This document shows positions 20,437 to 31,830 of a stretch of DNA of 64,000 bases, in pieces. Every line of letters starts with the position of its first letter. The first letter of the stretch is position 1. The stretch spans positions 24,769,001 through 24,833,000 of the forward strand of contig JALMGJ010000012.1 in assembly GCA_023362775.1 (NCBI GenBank). Reading direction: 5' to 3'. A program made the position numbers and the translations under genes. The notes under the pieces are model-generated. The model was given only the letters and a program-made list of their open reading frames with translations. It ran no database searches and was not told the DNA's origin. This stretch comes from Charina bottae. Taxonomy: Eukaryota; Chordata; Lepidosauria; Squamata; Charinaidae.

Positions 20437-22593
20437 ATATATTCATCATCATTCATCATCATTGGCGATCACTCGTAGCCGAGTAAGATTGTCTTCCAAA
20501 GGTAAAATTTTAACGGTGAATCCGTAAGTGGCTATAAAGGCCAATTCTGGATCCGCACAACCTCCCACAATGAGGGCATAGGTTTCCGGGTGGGAGACGG
20601 TCATGATGAGGGTTTGCCTGACGTGCCTTCCTTTTAGCTCTTTTCTCCTTTTCGCCCTGTACTCGTGCTTCTTCAAAGTCCATAGCACCATTAATAAAGG
20701 CTGACCTCCAATTGAAACGCTCATGAGTTAGGGCTTCCCAGTTCTCAATGCTGATATTACATTTTTTTAAATTAGCTTTGAGAGTATCTTTGAATCTCTT
20801 TTGCTGTCCACCAATATTCCGTTTTCCATTCTTAAGTTGGGAGTAAAGTAGCTGCTTTGGAAGACGATGGTCAGGCATTCGAACAACATGACCGGTCCAG
20901 CGAAGTTGATGTTGGATGATCATTGTTTCAATGCTGGTGGTTTTCGCTTCTTCTAATACGCTAACATTAGTCCGCCTATCTTCCCAAGTAATTTGCAGAA
21001 TTTTTCGGAGGCAGCGTTGATGGAATCTTTCAAGAAGTTGGAGGTGGCGTTTGTAGAGGGTCCATGTTTCACAGGCGTACAGAAGGGTTGGTAGTACAAT
21101 GGCTTTGTAAACAAGCATTTTGGTCTCCCTGCGAATGTCCCGATCCTCAAACACTCTACGCTTCATTCGGGAGAAAGCTACACTCGCAGAGCTCAGGCGA
21201 TGCTGAATTTCAGCGTCGATGTCGGCTTTTGTTGATAGATGGCTGCCGAGATAAGAAAAGTGGTCGACATTTTCTAGTGACACACCTTTAAGCTGGATTG
21301 ATGGCGCTGCAGAGGGATTGGTTCGAACTTGCTGGTAAAGCACTTTGGTTTTTTTAATGTTAATCGAGAGGCCGAGCTTTTCATATGCTTCTGCAAAGAT
21401 GTTTAGGATAGTTTGAAGATCTTCCTCGGAGTGTGCACAGACTACGTTATCATCAGCATATTGAAGTTCTATAACAGAAGTTGCAATTACCTTATTTTTT
21501 GCTTTCAGCCTACTAAGATTAAAAAGCTTTCCATCTGTTCGATATATAATTTCTACACCAGTAGGAAGTTTCTCTTCAACAAGGTGCATAATCATAGCGA
21601 TGAAGATAGCGAATAAGGTTGGAGCAATAACACATCCCTGTTTAACGCCGGATTCCACTTTAAATGGATCGCTTTGAGAGCCATTGTTATTCAGGATTGT
21701 TGCCATCATGTCGTCATGGAGTAACCGCAAGATGTTCACAAATTTATCAGGGCATCCGATTTTCAGAAGGATGGTCCAGAGAGCAGTACGATTTACAGTA
21801 TCAAAAGCTTTAGTCAGATCAATAAACGCCATGTACAGAGGGCGGTTTTGCTCCTTGCATTTTTCTTGAAGCTGTCGTGCAGTGAAGATCATATCCACTG
21901 TTCCCCTGGAAGGGCGGAAGCCATTTTGCGTTTCAGGGAGGATGTCTTCTGATACAGATAGGAGACGGTTTGCAATGATCTTTGCCAGGATTTTGCCTGC
22001 TGTGGCTAGAAGGGAGATGCCTCGGTAGTTTCCACAGTCTGTTCTATCACCCTTTTTAAAGAGAGTGATAATTATGGCATCCCTAAAGTCTGCTGGAATC
22101 TCCTCCCTCATCCAGATTTTTTCGATGAGCTTATGAAGTTGTTGTGTAAGTTCAGGCCCGCCTTCTTTAAAGACTTCAGCAGGAATCCCATCAGGTCCAC
22201 TAGCTTTGTTATTTTTCATTTGTTTAGTGGCTTTACTGACTTCCTCCAAACTAGGGGGTACTGCAAGCTCATTTCTTATTTGTTTTTGTGGGATTTGCAA
22301 GAAGACTTCGTCAGCCACAGTAGAGTGACGATTAAGGAGATTGTAGTAATGCTCTTTCCAGCGCAGTGCAATAGACTCTTTGTCCTTTAGAAGTTTAGCA
22401 CCATCTACTGAGCGTAAGGGATTTGTACCATGGTTTGTTGGTCCATAGATGGCCTTTATGGCATTAAAAAAGCCCCGTGCATCGTGAGCATCTGCAAAAT
22501 GTTGGGTTTCTTGGGCTTTTTTTATCCACCATATGTTCTTAAGTTCTCTAGTTTGTCTTTGGACTTCTGCCTTTGCACTGGCGTAGATATATT
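20437..22593 (-). mobile_element. Non-LTR retrotransposon (Ingi/Vingi- or RTE-like), copy 1
   Basis: Antisense LINE (20444-22586) inserted in the L1, with a 7-bp target duplication atatatt at 20437-20443 and 22587-22593. Its 3' tail, seen on the plus strand as catcatcattcatcatcatt at the left end, is a simple repeat. The element is 5'-truncated and lacks the endonuclease domain. A second copy in opposite orientation is at 27001-29218. Clade assignment rests on the RT motifs, the C-terminal C2H2 finger and the ATG-rich tail, and is uncertain. The order of insertion is clear: it is younger than the L1. Confidence 0.9.
20510..22586 (-). CDS. Reverse transcriptase ORF of LINE copy 1, 5'-partial
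   Basis: An uninterrupted minus-strand frame from the truncated 5' edge (22586) to a stop at 20510. The listed start for the 602-residue part is at 22318, but the family frame continues upstream. Reverse transcriptase signatures, numbered from 22318, are GFRPSRGTVD near 133-142, D167 in AFIDLTKAFDTVN (motif A), GVKQGC near 224-229 (motif B) and YADD at 287-290 (motif C). The C-terminus has a CX2C-X12-HX3H zinc finger (C581, C584, H597, H601). It would reverse-transcribe its own RNA at the target site, but the missing N-terminal endonuclease makes it incomplete. It is a retrotransposon frame, not a host gene. Confidence 0.9.
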
Positions 22594-23601
22594 AGAGTAC
22601 AATGAAAAACAAGCTGTGTTAATATTTCTTGATGTGGAAGAGGCCTTTGATTATTTGAACTGATTTTTTGTCTAAGATCTTGGAAGATATGGACTTTGGG
22701 GAGAATTTTATTACATGGGTGAAATCAATATATACTTCATATGTGGCACAAATTATTGTGAATAGAGAACTGACTGAACCCTGTGAAATAAAGGAAGGAA
22801 CTAGGCAAGAATACTCACTTTCACCATTGTTATTCATTCTAGCTCTTGAAGTTTTAAATAGAGATATAAGAGAAGATGAAAGAATCGCTGGAGTGAAAAT
22901 TAAGAAAGAAATATATAAATTAAGGGCATTTGCGGATGATCTGGTTTTAATTATGGAAAACCCGATAGAAGGAATAGATATTTTAATGGAAAAACTAAGG
23001 GAATTTGGTGCTTTGGCTGGTTTTAAAATTAATAAAGAGCAAACAAAGATGTTGACAAAGAATATGAGGATAGAAGACTGAAAAGAATTATCTGTAAAAT
23101 CTGGGTTTCAGGTTGAGAAAAAAGTGAAATATTTGGGTATCAATATAACTAATAGGAATTTTATGTTCTTTCAACATAACTACAGTATGTTAAGGTATGG
23201 AGTGAAAATAAAAGTATTTATTAAGGTGGGGAAAATTACAATTATCATTGTTTGGAAGAATTTATGTGGTAAAAATGAATGTGTTACCTAGGATGATGTT
23301 TTTATTTCAGACAACAACTGTTTTAAGAAATGATGCACATTTTAAACAATGGCAAGAAGATATCTCCAGATTTATATGGCAGGGCAAGAAACCAAGGGAT
23401 AAATATAAAATTCTTCAAGATGCAAAGGAAAGAAGAGGTTTAGGACTCCCAGATTTTAAATTGTTATTTTGCGGTCTGCTTTTTGGTCTGGATGAAAGGA
23501 TGGCTGTTGCTAAGAAATAAGAGAATGTTACAATTAGAAGAGCACAACCTGAGGTTTGGGTGGCATGGTTTTCTATGGTATGATAAAGTTAAAGTTAATG
23601 T

Positions 23602-24127
23602 AGACTTCAAAGTCTGAGACAGCATATTAAAAAGCAGAGACATCACCTTGCCGACAAAGGTCCGTATAATTAAAGCTATGGTTTTCCCAGTAGAAATGTA
23701 TGGCTGTGGGAGTTGGACCATAAGGAAGGCTGAACGCCGAAGAATTGATGCTTTCGAACTGTGGTGCTGGAGAAGACTCTTAAGAGTCCCTTGGACTGCA
23801 AGGAGGTCAAATCAGTCAATCCTAAAGGAAATCAACCCTGACTGCTCATTGGAAGGACAGATACTGAAGCTGAAGCTCAAATACTTTGGCCACCTAATGC
23901 GAAGAGAGGACTCACTGGAAAAGACCCTGATGCTGGGAAAGACTGAAGGCAAAAGGAGAATGGGCAGAGGATGAGATGGTTAGATAGCATCACCGATGTA
24001 ATGAACATGAATTTGAGTAAACTCCGGGAGACAGTGGAGGACAGGAAGGCCTGGCGTGCTATGGTCCATGAGGTCACGAAGAGTTGGACATGACTAAACG
24101 ACTGAACAACAACAACAAGACTTCAAA
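23602..24127 (+). mobile_element. BovB LINE, 5'-truncated, inserted in the L1
   Basis: 506-bp 3' end (23612-24117) with a perfect 10-bp duplication agacttcaaa at 23602-23611 and 24118-24127. The frame 23648-23974 encodes MVFPVEMYGCGSWTIRKAER, DAFELWCWRRLLRVPWTARR and LEKTLMLGKTEGKRRM. A small deletion near 23960 shifts the frame before the usual C-terminus. The end is gactaaacgactgaacaac. Confidence 0.95.
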
Positions 24128-25187
24128 AATCATTATGTTAGGAATGCCATGTTAAAAATATGGAACAGATATAAACCCAGGCTGTACCCAAAAATACCTT
24201 TACTGGCCTCAGCACAAGAAGTGTTTTATAGAACAGAAACAGCAAGCAAAGAAAAATGTTTAAGTTATCAAGGCTTGCTAATACAGGAAAACAGAGAACT
24301 TAAGATGAAATCAAGAGAACAATTGGCTGCAGAGGGATTTGCTTTTCAATGATTTTCATATGCTGAGTGTATGATAAAATGGGATAAGAATTTTAGTTAT
24401 AATATATAGATGGAACAATGGGAAAGAATGTGGCTAAAAGGATTGAAATTCACACTGTCGTATAACTTAAGAGAGAATTTTTATAAAATGATGTACCGTT
24501 GGTATATGTCACCAGAGAAATTATCTAGGATGTATAAAGGTACTTTTAATTGTTCTTGGAAATGTGAAAAACACGAAGGAACATTTTACCATGCATGGTG
24601 GACTTGTAAAAAGCAAAAAGATATTGGACACAAATACATATGATGATGCAGAGAGTTTTAAAAATTAACATTCAGATGAAACTGGAACTTTTCTTATTAG
24701 GACTTATGGATAGTCAATTCGAAAAGACTCCTGGAAGATTGGTTTTGTATATGGTAACTTCAGTGAGGGTATGATATGCACAAAGATGGAAGAATATAAA
24801 AATTCCCGCAATGGAGGAATGGATCGTGAAGATGGCAGAAATGGCTAAATTGACTTGTTTGATTAAGAAGGGAACAACAAACACTTTTATAAAAGACTGG
24901 AAACCCCTTTATGGACTTTTTGCTGAAAATGGATAAAAGTGAACTGGGGATTTTTGGATTTACCAGTTGCATATGGGGAGAAGGGACCCATATTATGCAA
25001 TTTAGAAGGGGGGGAAATGGTTTCAAGTATGTCTATAACTGCTGTAAAGAAGATTGGAAGTCATTTCTTTAAGTATTTTTTGTTTTCTTTTTCTTTCTCT
25101 TTTCTTTCTATTGTTTTCAGCACCTTTTTCTTTATCTTATTTTTTTCTATATTTTTTCATATTTATCTTTTTACTTTGTTAAAAAAT

Positions 25188-25500
25188 AGTATATGAGAAG
25201 CTGGAGAAGTACCAGGGCTTGAAGGAGGAACTAGAGAGGATGTGGAAAGTAAAGGCCAAAGGGGCCCCAGTGGTGGTAGGGGCCTTTGGGGCTGTGACTC
25301 CCAAGCTGGGAGAGGGGCTCCAACAGATCCCAGGAGCAACATCAGAGCTCTCTGTCCAGAAGAGTGCAGTGCTAGGAACAGCTAAGATCCTGCGAAGAAC
25401 CCTCAAACTCCCAGGTCTCTGGTAGAGGACCCGAGGTTGAGGAAGACACATACCACCCATAGGGGCGAGCAGGGAATTTTTATAAAGATCATCAAACATC
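25188..25500 (+). mobile_element. LINE ORF C-terminal fragment, R4/Dong-like
   Basis: Plus-strand frame YEKLEKYQGLKEELERMWKV, then VPVV-like APVVVGAFGAVTPKLGE and SVQKSAVLGTAKILRRTLKL. From memory, this VVVGALG ... LQK..LLGTA.ILR pattern is the C-terminal tail of R4/Dong-type (and some other) non-LTR elements. The fragment starts immediately at the L1 3' end. No reverse transcriptase domain of this element is present. Confidence 0.6.
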
Positions 25501-26989
25501 TGACTAAGAGAGTTAGTTTTTTGTCACAGTGGGTTTAATTCCAAAGAGGCTATATCACAGCACATTTGTACTTCATTGTCAGAGCAACCACTTCCGATAT
25601 GTTGTTTCATGATTAATATTGAATACTGCCCTACAAGACAACCATTGCAGCAATGAGGGGGGGGGGAACCTGCATTGCTGGCTGCAATGTGTCAACTTGG
25701 CATCAACAACTTGGCAAAAGAAACGGATCATGATGCTGTTTGCAATGTCTCTAAATAGAGTTAAACCACCAGCTCAATGAGGAGGTTAATGTGTTTTATA
25801 CTGAGCCAAAATATAGATCCATCTAGCTTTCAACTGAAAAGGGTCTCTTCAAGGACCAAAACGGAAGTGTTGGACCTACTACTTCAGACAGATCCAAGAC
25901 ATCTGCTCTATCGTTGGTCTGTAGATTTGAATTCCTTAAATCAGGAGCCCCCAACTTTGGGGTGGCTGATGAACAGATGACGTGTTTGGGAAGCATGCTA
26001 CAGGAATGCACAAAATGGTATTGGTCACACACAGCTGTTGACCATGGGGCCATGGATGAAAGCAAAGGACTGGGCTGAACTTGTATATCATTTTTATTTC
26101 CTAAAAATACCTATGCAGGGGTCAGAAGAACTCTAGGAAATATTGTTTATGCCTCAGGCTTGTGTTTTGTTTTCTTTGCTTCTCAATTTCTTTTTTAATC
26201 AATTTTTTTTCCCAAAAATCATAGCTTGGTGGACATCAAGACTATAGCAACTGGGGCTTTTTAGCTTGAAATGAAAGAGGGTAAGGAGAGACATAGAAAA
26301 TAATGTATGACATAGATGAAGTAGAAGAAGAGAAGTTTTTCTTCTCTCTCAACTCAAGGTCATGCAATGAAACTAAATGCAGAGAGACCAATGGAATACT
26401 TTTTTTGCACAGCTAGTATGGCGTTTGTTACCAGCAGCTGTGGTGGGTTGGAGGGTTTTAAAAGAGATGGGTTCATGGAAGATTAGTGGCTACTAATATT
26501 GATGGCTGTTTACATTCATCTCAATCATAGTCAATATGCCTTAAATACTGGTTGCTGGGAATCAACAGTAGAAGGGCTTTTGCACTTCAGTCCAATGTTA
26601 TGAGCTTCCCAAATGCATCCAATCAACCACTGCATGAGGGAGAAGGATGCACTAGATGGGTCTATGTTGTTCTGTTATGTTTTTAAATGTCTGGGGGTTA
26701 CAAATCCTTCAGAGCTGACCAATGCAGGAAACAAGAACCACTTGGATTTCTGGAATTATCTTTACTGCTAGTGGGATAAGGCAACAGAATCTTGAAATTC
26801 TGTCAAAGCAATTCTCCAGATCAAATTACAAGTAATTAAGGCAGAGTTACTGTGAATCTATTTCTCATTTTTCTCTCTCCCAGGGACTATGGAACATTTT
26901 ATGTAATGTAATGGTCCTCTTCCCTTTTCTGTGGTCCCAGAATGTGCTAGACATTCCATTACAGTAAGCACCTTGGTGCCTATGGGTGT
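25501..26989. other. Unassigned sequence
   Basis: About 1.5 kb without a recognisable gene. The phrase tcaggagcccccaactttgg at 25940 resembles a hAT terminus but I found no partner end. Poly-G near 25660. Confidence 0.4.
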
Positions 26990-27000
26990 TGTATTGGAGG

Positions 27001-28945
27001 ATCGTTCCTCCAATATGCAAATTAGTGCAAAGGCAGAAGTCCAAAGAAGAACTAAAGAACTTAAGAACATATGGTGGATAAAAAAAGCCCAAGAAACCCA
27101 ACATTTTGCAGATGCTCATGATGCATGGGGCTTTTTTAATGCCATAAAGGCCATCTATGGACCAACAAACCATGATACAAATCCCTTACGCTCAGTAGAT
27201 GGTGCTAAACTTCTAAAGGACAAAGAGCCTATTGCACTGCGCTGGAAAGAGCATTACTACAATCTCCTTAATCGTCACTCTACTGTGGATGATGAAGTCT
27301 TCTTGCAAATCCCGCAAAAACAAATAAGAGATGAGCTTGCAGTACCCCCTAGTTTGGAGGAAGTCAGTAAAGCCACTAAACAAATGAAAAATAACAAAGC
27401 TAGTGGACCTGATGGGATTCCTGCTGAAGTCTTTAAAGAAGGCAGGCCTGAACGTACACAACAACTTCATAAACTCATCGAAAAAATCTGGATGAGGGAG
27501 GAGATTCCAGCAGACTTTAGGGATGCCATAATTATCACTCTCTTTAAAAAGGGTGATAGAACAGACTGTGGAAACTATCGAGGCATCTCCCTTCTAGCCA
27601 CAGCAGGCAAAATCCTGGCAAAGATCATCGCAAACCGTCTCCTATCCGTATCAGAAGACATCCTCCCTGAAACGCAAAACGGCTTCCGCCCTTCCAGGGG
27701 AACAGTGGATATGATCTTCACTGCACGACAGCTTCAAGAAAAATGCAAGGAGCAAAACCGCCCTCTGTACATGGCGTTTATTGATCTGACTAAAGCTTTT
27801 GATACTGTAAATCATACTGCTCTCTGGACCATCCTTCTGAAAATCGGATGCCCTGATAAATTTGTGAACATCTTGCAGCTACTCCATGATGACATGATGG
27901 CAACAATCCTGAATAACAATAGCTCTCAAAGCGATCCATTTAAAGTGGAATCCGGCATTAAACAGGGATGTGTTGTTGCTCCAACCTTATTCGCTATCTT
28001 CATCGCTATGATTATACACCTTGTTGAAGAGAAACTTCCTACTGGTGTAGAAATTATATATCGAACAGATGGAAAGCTTTTTAATCTTAGTAGGCTGAAA
28101 GCAAAAAATAAGGTAATTACAACTTCTGTTATAGAACTTCAATATGCTGATGATAACGTAGTCTGTGCACACTCCGAGGAAGATCTTCAAACTATCCTAA
28201 ACATCTTTGCAGAAGCATATGAAAAGCTCGGCCTCTCGATTAACATTAAAAAAACCAAAGTGCTTTACCAGCAAGTTCGAACCAATCCCTCTGCAGTGCC
28301 ATCAATCCAGCTTAAAGGTGTGTCTCTAGAAAATGTCGACCACTTTTATTATCTCAGCAGCCATCTACTGTATCTACAAAAGCCGACATCGACGCTGAAA
28401 TTCAGCATCGCCTGAGCTCTGCGAGTGTAGCTTTCTCCCAAATGAAGCGTAGAGTGTTTGAGGATCGGGACATTCGCAGGGAGACCAAAATGCTTGTTTA
28501 CAAAGCCATTGTACTACCAACCCTTCTGTACGCCTGTGAAACATGGACCCTCTACAAACGCCACCTCCAACTTCTTGAAAGATTCCATCAACGCTACCTC
28601 CGAAAAATTCTGCAAATTACTTGGGAAGATAGGCGGACTAATGTTAGCGTATTAGAAGAAGCGAAAACCACCAGCATTGAAACAATGATCATCCAACATC
28701 AACTTCGCTGGACCGGTCATGTTGTTCGAATGCCTGACCATCGTCTTCCAAAGCAGCTACTTTACTCCCAACTTAAGAATGGAAAACGGAATATTGGTGG
28801 ACAGCAAAAGAGATTCAAAGATACCCTCAAAGCTAATTTTAAAAAATGTAATATCAGCATTGAGAACTGGGAAGCCCTAACTCATGAGCGTTTCAATTGG
28901 AGGTCAGCCTTTATTAATGGCGCTATGGACTTTGAAGAAACATGA
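27001..28945 (+). pseudogene. Reverse transcriptase ORF of LINE copy 2, frameshifted
   Basis: The frame is open from the 5' edge to 28415 and includes KNNKASGPDGIP, GFRPSRGTVD, AFIDLTKAFDTVN, GIKQGC and the YADD active site. A small insertion near 28370 relative to copy 1 shifts the frame. The family sequence continues at 28442-28945 (MKRRVFEDRDIRRETKMLVY to FEET) and stops at a TGA where copy 1 has an arginine codon. The C-terminal zinc finger region is therefore not translated. Inactive by these two lesions and by lack of the endonuclease. Confidence 0.9.
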
Positions 28946-29143
28946 GTACAGGGCGAAAGGGAGAAAAGAGCTAAAAGGAAGGCACGTCAGGCAAACCCTC
29001 ATCATGACCGTCTCCTACCAGGAAACCTATGCCCTCATTGTGGGAGGTTGTGCGGATCCAGAATTGGCCTTTATAGCCACTTATGGATCCACTGTTAAAA
29101 TTTTACCTTTGGAAGACAATCTTACTCGGCTATGAGTGATCGC

Positions 29144-29222
29144 CAATGAATGAATGAATGAATGAATGAATGAATGAATGAATGAATGAATGAATGAATG
29201 TATGTATGTATGTATGTATGTA
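29144..29222. repeat. (AATG)n/(TATG)n microsatellite at LINE tail
   Basis: About 14 AATG units then about five TATG units. It forms the 3' tail of LINE copy 2 and has probably grown since insertion. Confidence 0.9.
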
Positions 29223-29804
29223 TTGGAGGCTTGGGCCTGAAATGTGCCAATCTGTTCATACCAGTGTGCAACTTCCATTATGAAAGATGATTAGTAAGCT
29301 TAACACAGCCCTATGGACTCACCACTCACAGCATATAGGGATCTTAGGAATCCATTAAGAGAAATAGAAGGCCTCTGCAAACTGGGGTTATGGAACTCAC
29401 CCCAAAACTAGTTCAAATGACATGGGCAGATATCTGTTGAGTTACCTAGGTTGGATCCATACTGGGTCATATCTATTCAGTCTGTTCAATTAGACAGAGT
29501 GAATTGGTTCAGTTATTCTACCTGAAAATCTGATTTGTGAAAAGTAGTCCATTCAAATTGTCTTCAGACAGGATGTTCAAACTGAATATTCATACAAACC
29601 TATTGCATATCCAAAACCTTCACCCATTTCTCTCATATTAATGCAATTTGCTTGGGTCCCTTATATTTCAGAACTGGATGACTATTAAGGAGTCCTTGCA
29701 GAGACCCCTTGTTTTCCTTCCTGATGCTGCACATCCCAAATGAGTTGTCACAGAGTATGGGTTACACCCTACAGAAGTTCAGGGTAAAGATTGTCTCTCA
29801 ATTC

Positions 29805-29871
29805 CAGTGTTCCTCAACCTTGGCAACTTTAAGATGTGTGGACTTCAACTCCCAGAATTCCCCAGCCAACA
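29805..29871 (+). mobile_element. hAT-type MITE, half element
   Basis: Starts ccagtgttcctcaaccttgg, then gatgtgtggacttcaactcc and cagaattccccagcc. This matches the left half of the palindromic element at 34516-34628. The mirrored right half is missing. Confidence 0.6.
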
Positions 29872-31757
29872 TGCTCTATTCATTTGTGGTTTGGTGTCTT
29901 ATGTCTGGTTGACATTACCCAGAGAACTTGGTTCAGAGGCTGCATCTTGTCATGGGTAAGATAACCCTGCAGAGAAAGGCTGAAGTAGTTCTATGCAGGA
30001 TTTTTATTGCAATTTCAATTCACCCCTGTTTGGAGGGGTGAACTCATAAAGAATGGGCTCGAATTCCTTTTGGAATTTGGGAAAAGTCCAAATCAAAGAA
30101 AGCCAGGGATGGGGAACCTGTGCCTCTCCAAATATGTTGGGAGACCCAGAAGTCCCAGACCAGTATGGCTAATGGTTTTGCAATCATCAGAGCTGATGGT
30201 GATATTCCAAAGATTTCCAGAAGGCCTCAATTTCTGCTCCACCCACCCTCACCCCTGAAATGCACAATAGACCATCCAAACCTAAAGAAGACCAATCTGG
30301 CATGACGAAGTGTCCTCAATCTCCTGTAATCTTTGGATTTGCCATGACTTTGGTAATAAAGGTCCATTTTTTTCCATTCCCCTGTCGCTTTGCCCTGCCC
30401 TAGTTTTTCACCTTCTATTACATTTGGAAAATATCTAAAATGAATTCGAGACTTGGTACACGCACAATTTGCCACAACTCCGAAGGAGCCGATGCAATCT
30501 TACAAGCATTTCCCAAGGCATAAATCAGACTAGAACACACCAGCCCATTTTCTAAGTACATTAACCATTCAGGTTCACAGCCCATTGTACGTGTTGCAGC
30601 AGTCTGCTATAAGAGACTCCCTTCTTTCTGTGGTGAGGATGAACCAAATAATATCACAGGCTAGCATCCCTTGCTTGACCTGTCACAGATAAGACCAGCT
30701 TGAAAAATTGTAGTGGAGAGGACTGAGCTGTTAAAACATACATAATCCAGGACGAAGATAGAGACATAGCTGTCTGGATGTGTAACAAAGGAAGCCAGAG
30801 CAGCAGTTATAAGGGGCACTCCTGTGATCTCAATAGCCTCTCAGAGGAAACATTTACTCCCTAAATGGCTTCAAATTGTGAAGGGCGTTGCTACCTCTGA
30901 GATCTGAGATGCTGAGGCATTTGAGATGGAGCTGGTCAATTGATACTTTTTGTCATCATTGTATAGGACTGCTCAAAGGTTCATGGACAACATAATAATC
31001 ACCTACTTATAGCTGCTGAGCCTCAAGTCTCCATCACCACAGTGAGGAAGCAACAGGAACATCCAGGTAGGTATGCATCAGAATATATGATCAATTCTGC
31101 TTCTGTTCCCTTTCCATTCCTTTGTTAACGACAGGGAGAATCTGTTCTGAAGCCTCCCTGGGTTGTCCACATTTCCCAATCTGAAGAAGACCCCTAGGAG
31201 GTGTTTCCCCCTGATGACTTCCCTTGGGAATTAATGGAAGCACGAGAAACCAGGGAGGCTGCAGACAGCTGTAAAGAGCATTGTTCAGTGGAAGACAAGG
31301 ATCTTCAGAAACACCATCCCTTAGCCATCTTACAAATAAATAAGTGCACACACCACCTCATGAGAATTTCAAGGACATTCTCTTTTCCCTTGAAAGAAAT
31401 TTCAAAAGCCAATTCAGACTTTCATCAAATGGATTGAGAATTGGTAATGAAAATGGAAGGTCTTTTTTTTTCTGTATAGCACTAATCATGGTGCTCAAGC
31501 TTAGATCTAACCACAAGATCTTACCCACTCATAGAAACATACTTCTTTCCCTTTTCCTGATTTTTATAAATGAACTGACTGAAACAGCTGACCATTGAGC
31601 GGGTAAAGATTGAGCAAAAGCTGCTTTTTCAATGCTATGCTTTGAATCAAAAACAAGGTTGGTTCCTCACTTCTTCCTATCACCCACACCTGCCTGGAGT
31701 TTTCCTGTTCTTCTCTTCTTCCTCTTTCTGCATTTCTCTATGGAAATAAAGAAGTTA
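29872..31757. other. Largely unassigned sequence
   Basis: No gene recognised. At 30113-30215 the text atggggaacctgtgcctctc and ccagaccagtatggctaatg resembles a decayed palindromic MITE common in amniotes (low confidence). Everything else is anonymous. Confidence 0.4.
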
Positions 31758-31830
31758 GTTTATTTTATTTATTTATTTTTCAATTTCTATCACCGCATCA
31801 TCTCCCCCGAAGGGGACTCTGTTTAGGCAG
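31758..31830 (-). mobile_element. L2 LINE extreme 3' end
   Basis: An (ATTT)n run followed by tttctatcaccgcatcatct and cccgaaggggactctg on the plus strand is the reverse complement of the L2 3' UTR, as in the intact copy at 57480-57550. Confidence 0.7.

Larger units (their letters stand above)
20319..25196 (+). mobile_element. L1 LINE ORF2 relic, split by two later insertions
   Basis: A 5'-truncated L1 occupies 20319-20443, 22594-23611 and 24128-25196. The first part encodes an RT segment (ILAERMK ... EDQYGFLP). After the first insertion the frame continues NILNILEYNEKQ and DVEEAFDYLN (motif A), and FADDLVLI (motif C) follows. After the second insertion KVNVDFKNHYVRNAM joins exactly across the BovB. 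The W-to-stop change after DYLN and several other stops make it inactive. The 3' UTR at ~25060-25190 is pyrimidine-rich (ctttttctttctcttttctt), as in other reptile L1s. Confidence 0.88.
26990..29229 (+). mobile_element. Non-LTR retrotransposon (Ingi/Vingi- or RTE-like), copy 2
   Basis: Plus-strand copy (27001-29218) of the same family as 20444-22586, nearly identical over about 2.1 kb. It has an 11-bp target duplication tgtattggagg at 26990-27000 and 29219-29229. The 3' tail is a long (AATG)n then (TATG)n run (29144-29218). Immediately inside the 5' duplication the bases atcgttcctccaat are partly the inverse of the duplicated tattggagg, suggesting filler or template switching during integration. 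Confidence 0.92.

Noticed and set aside
20510..22318. 602-residue host protein gene with zinc finger
   Set aside because: It has a reverse transcriptase core, a target duplication and a second copy at 27001-29218, so it is a LINE frame.
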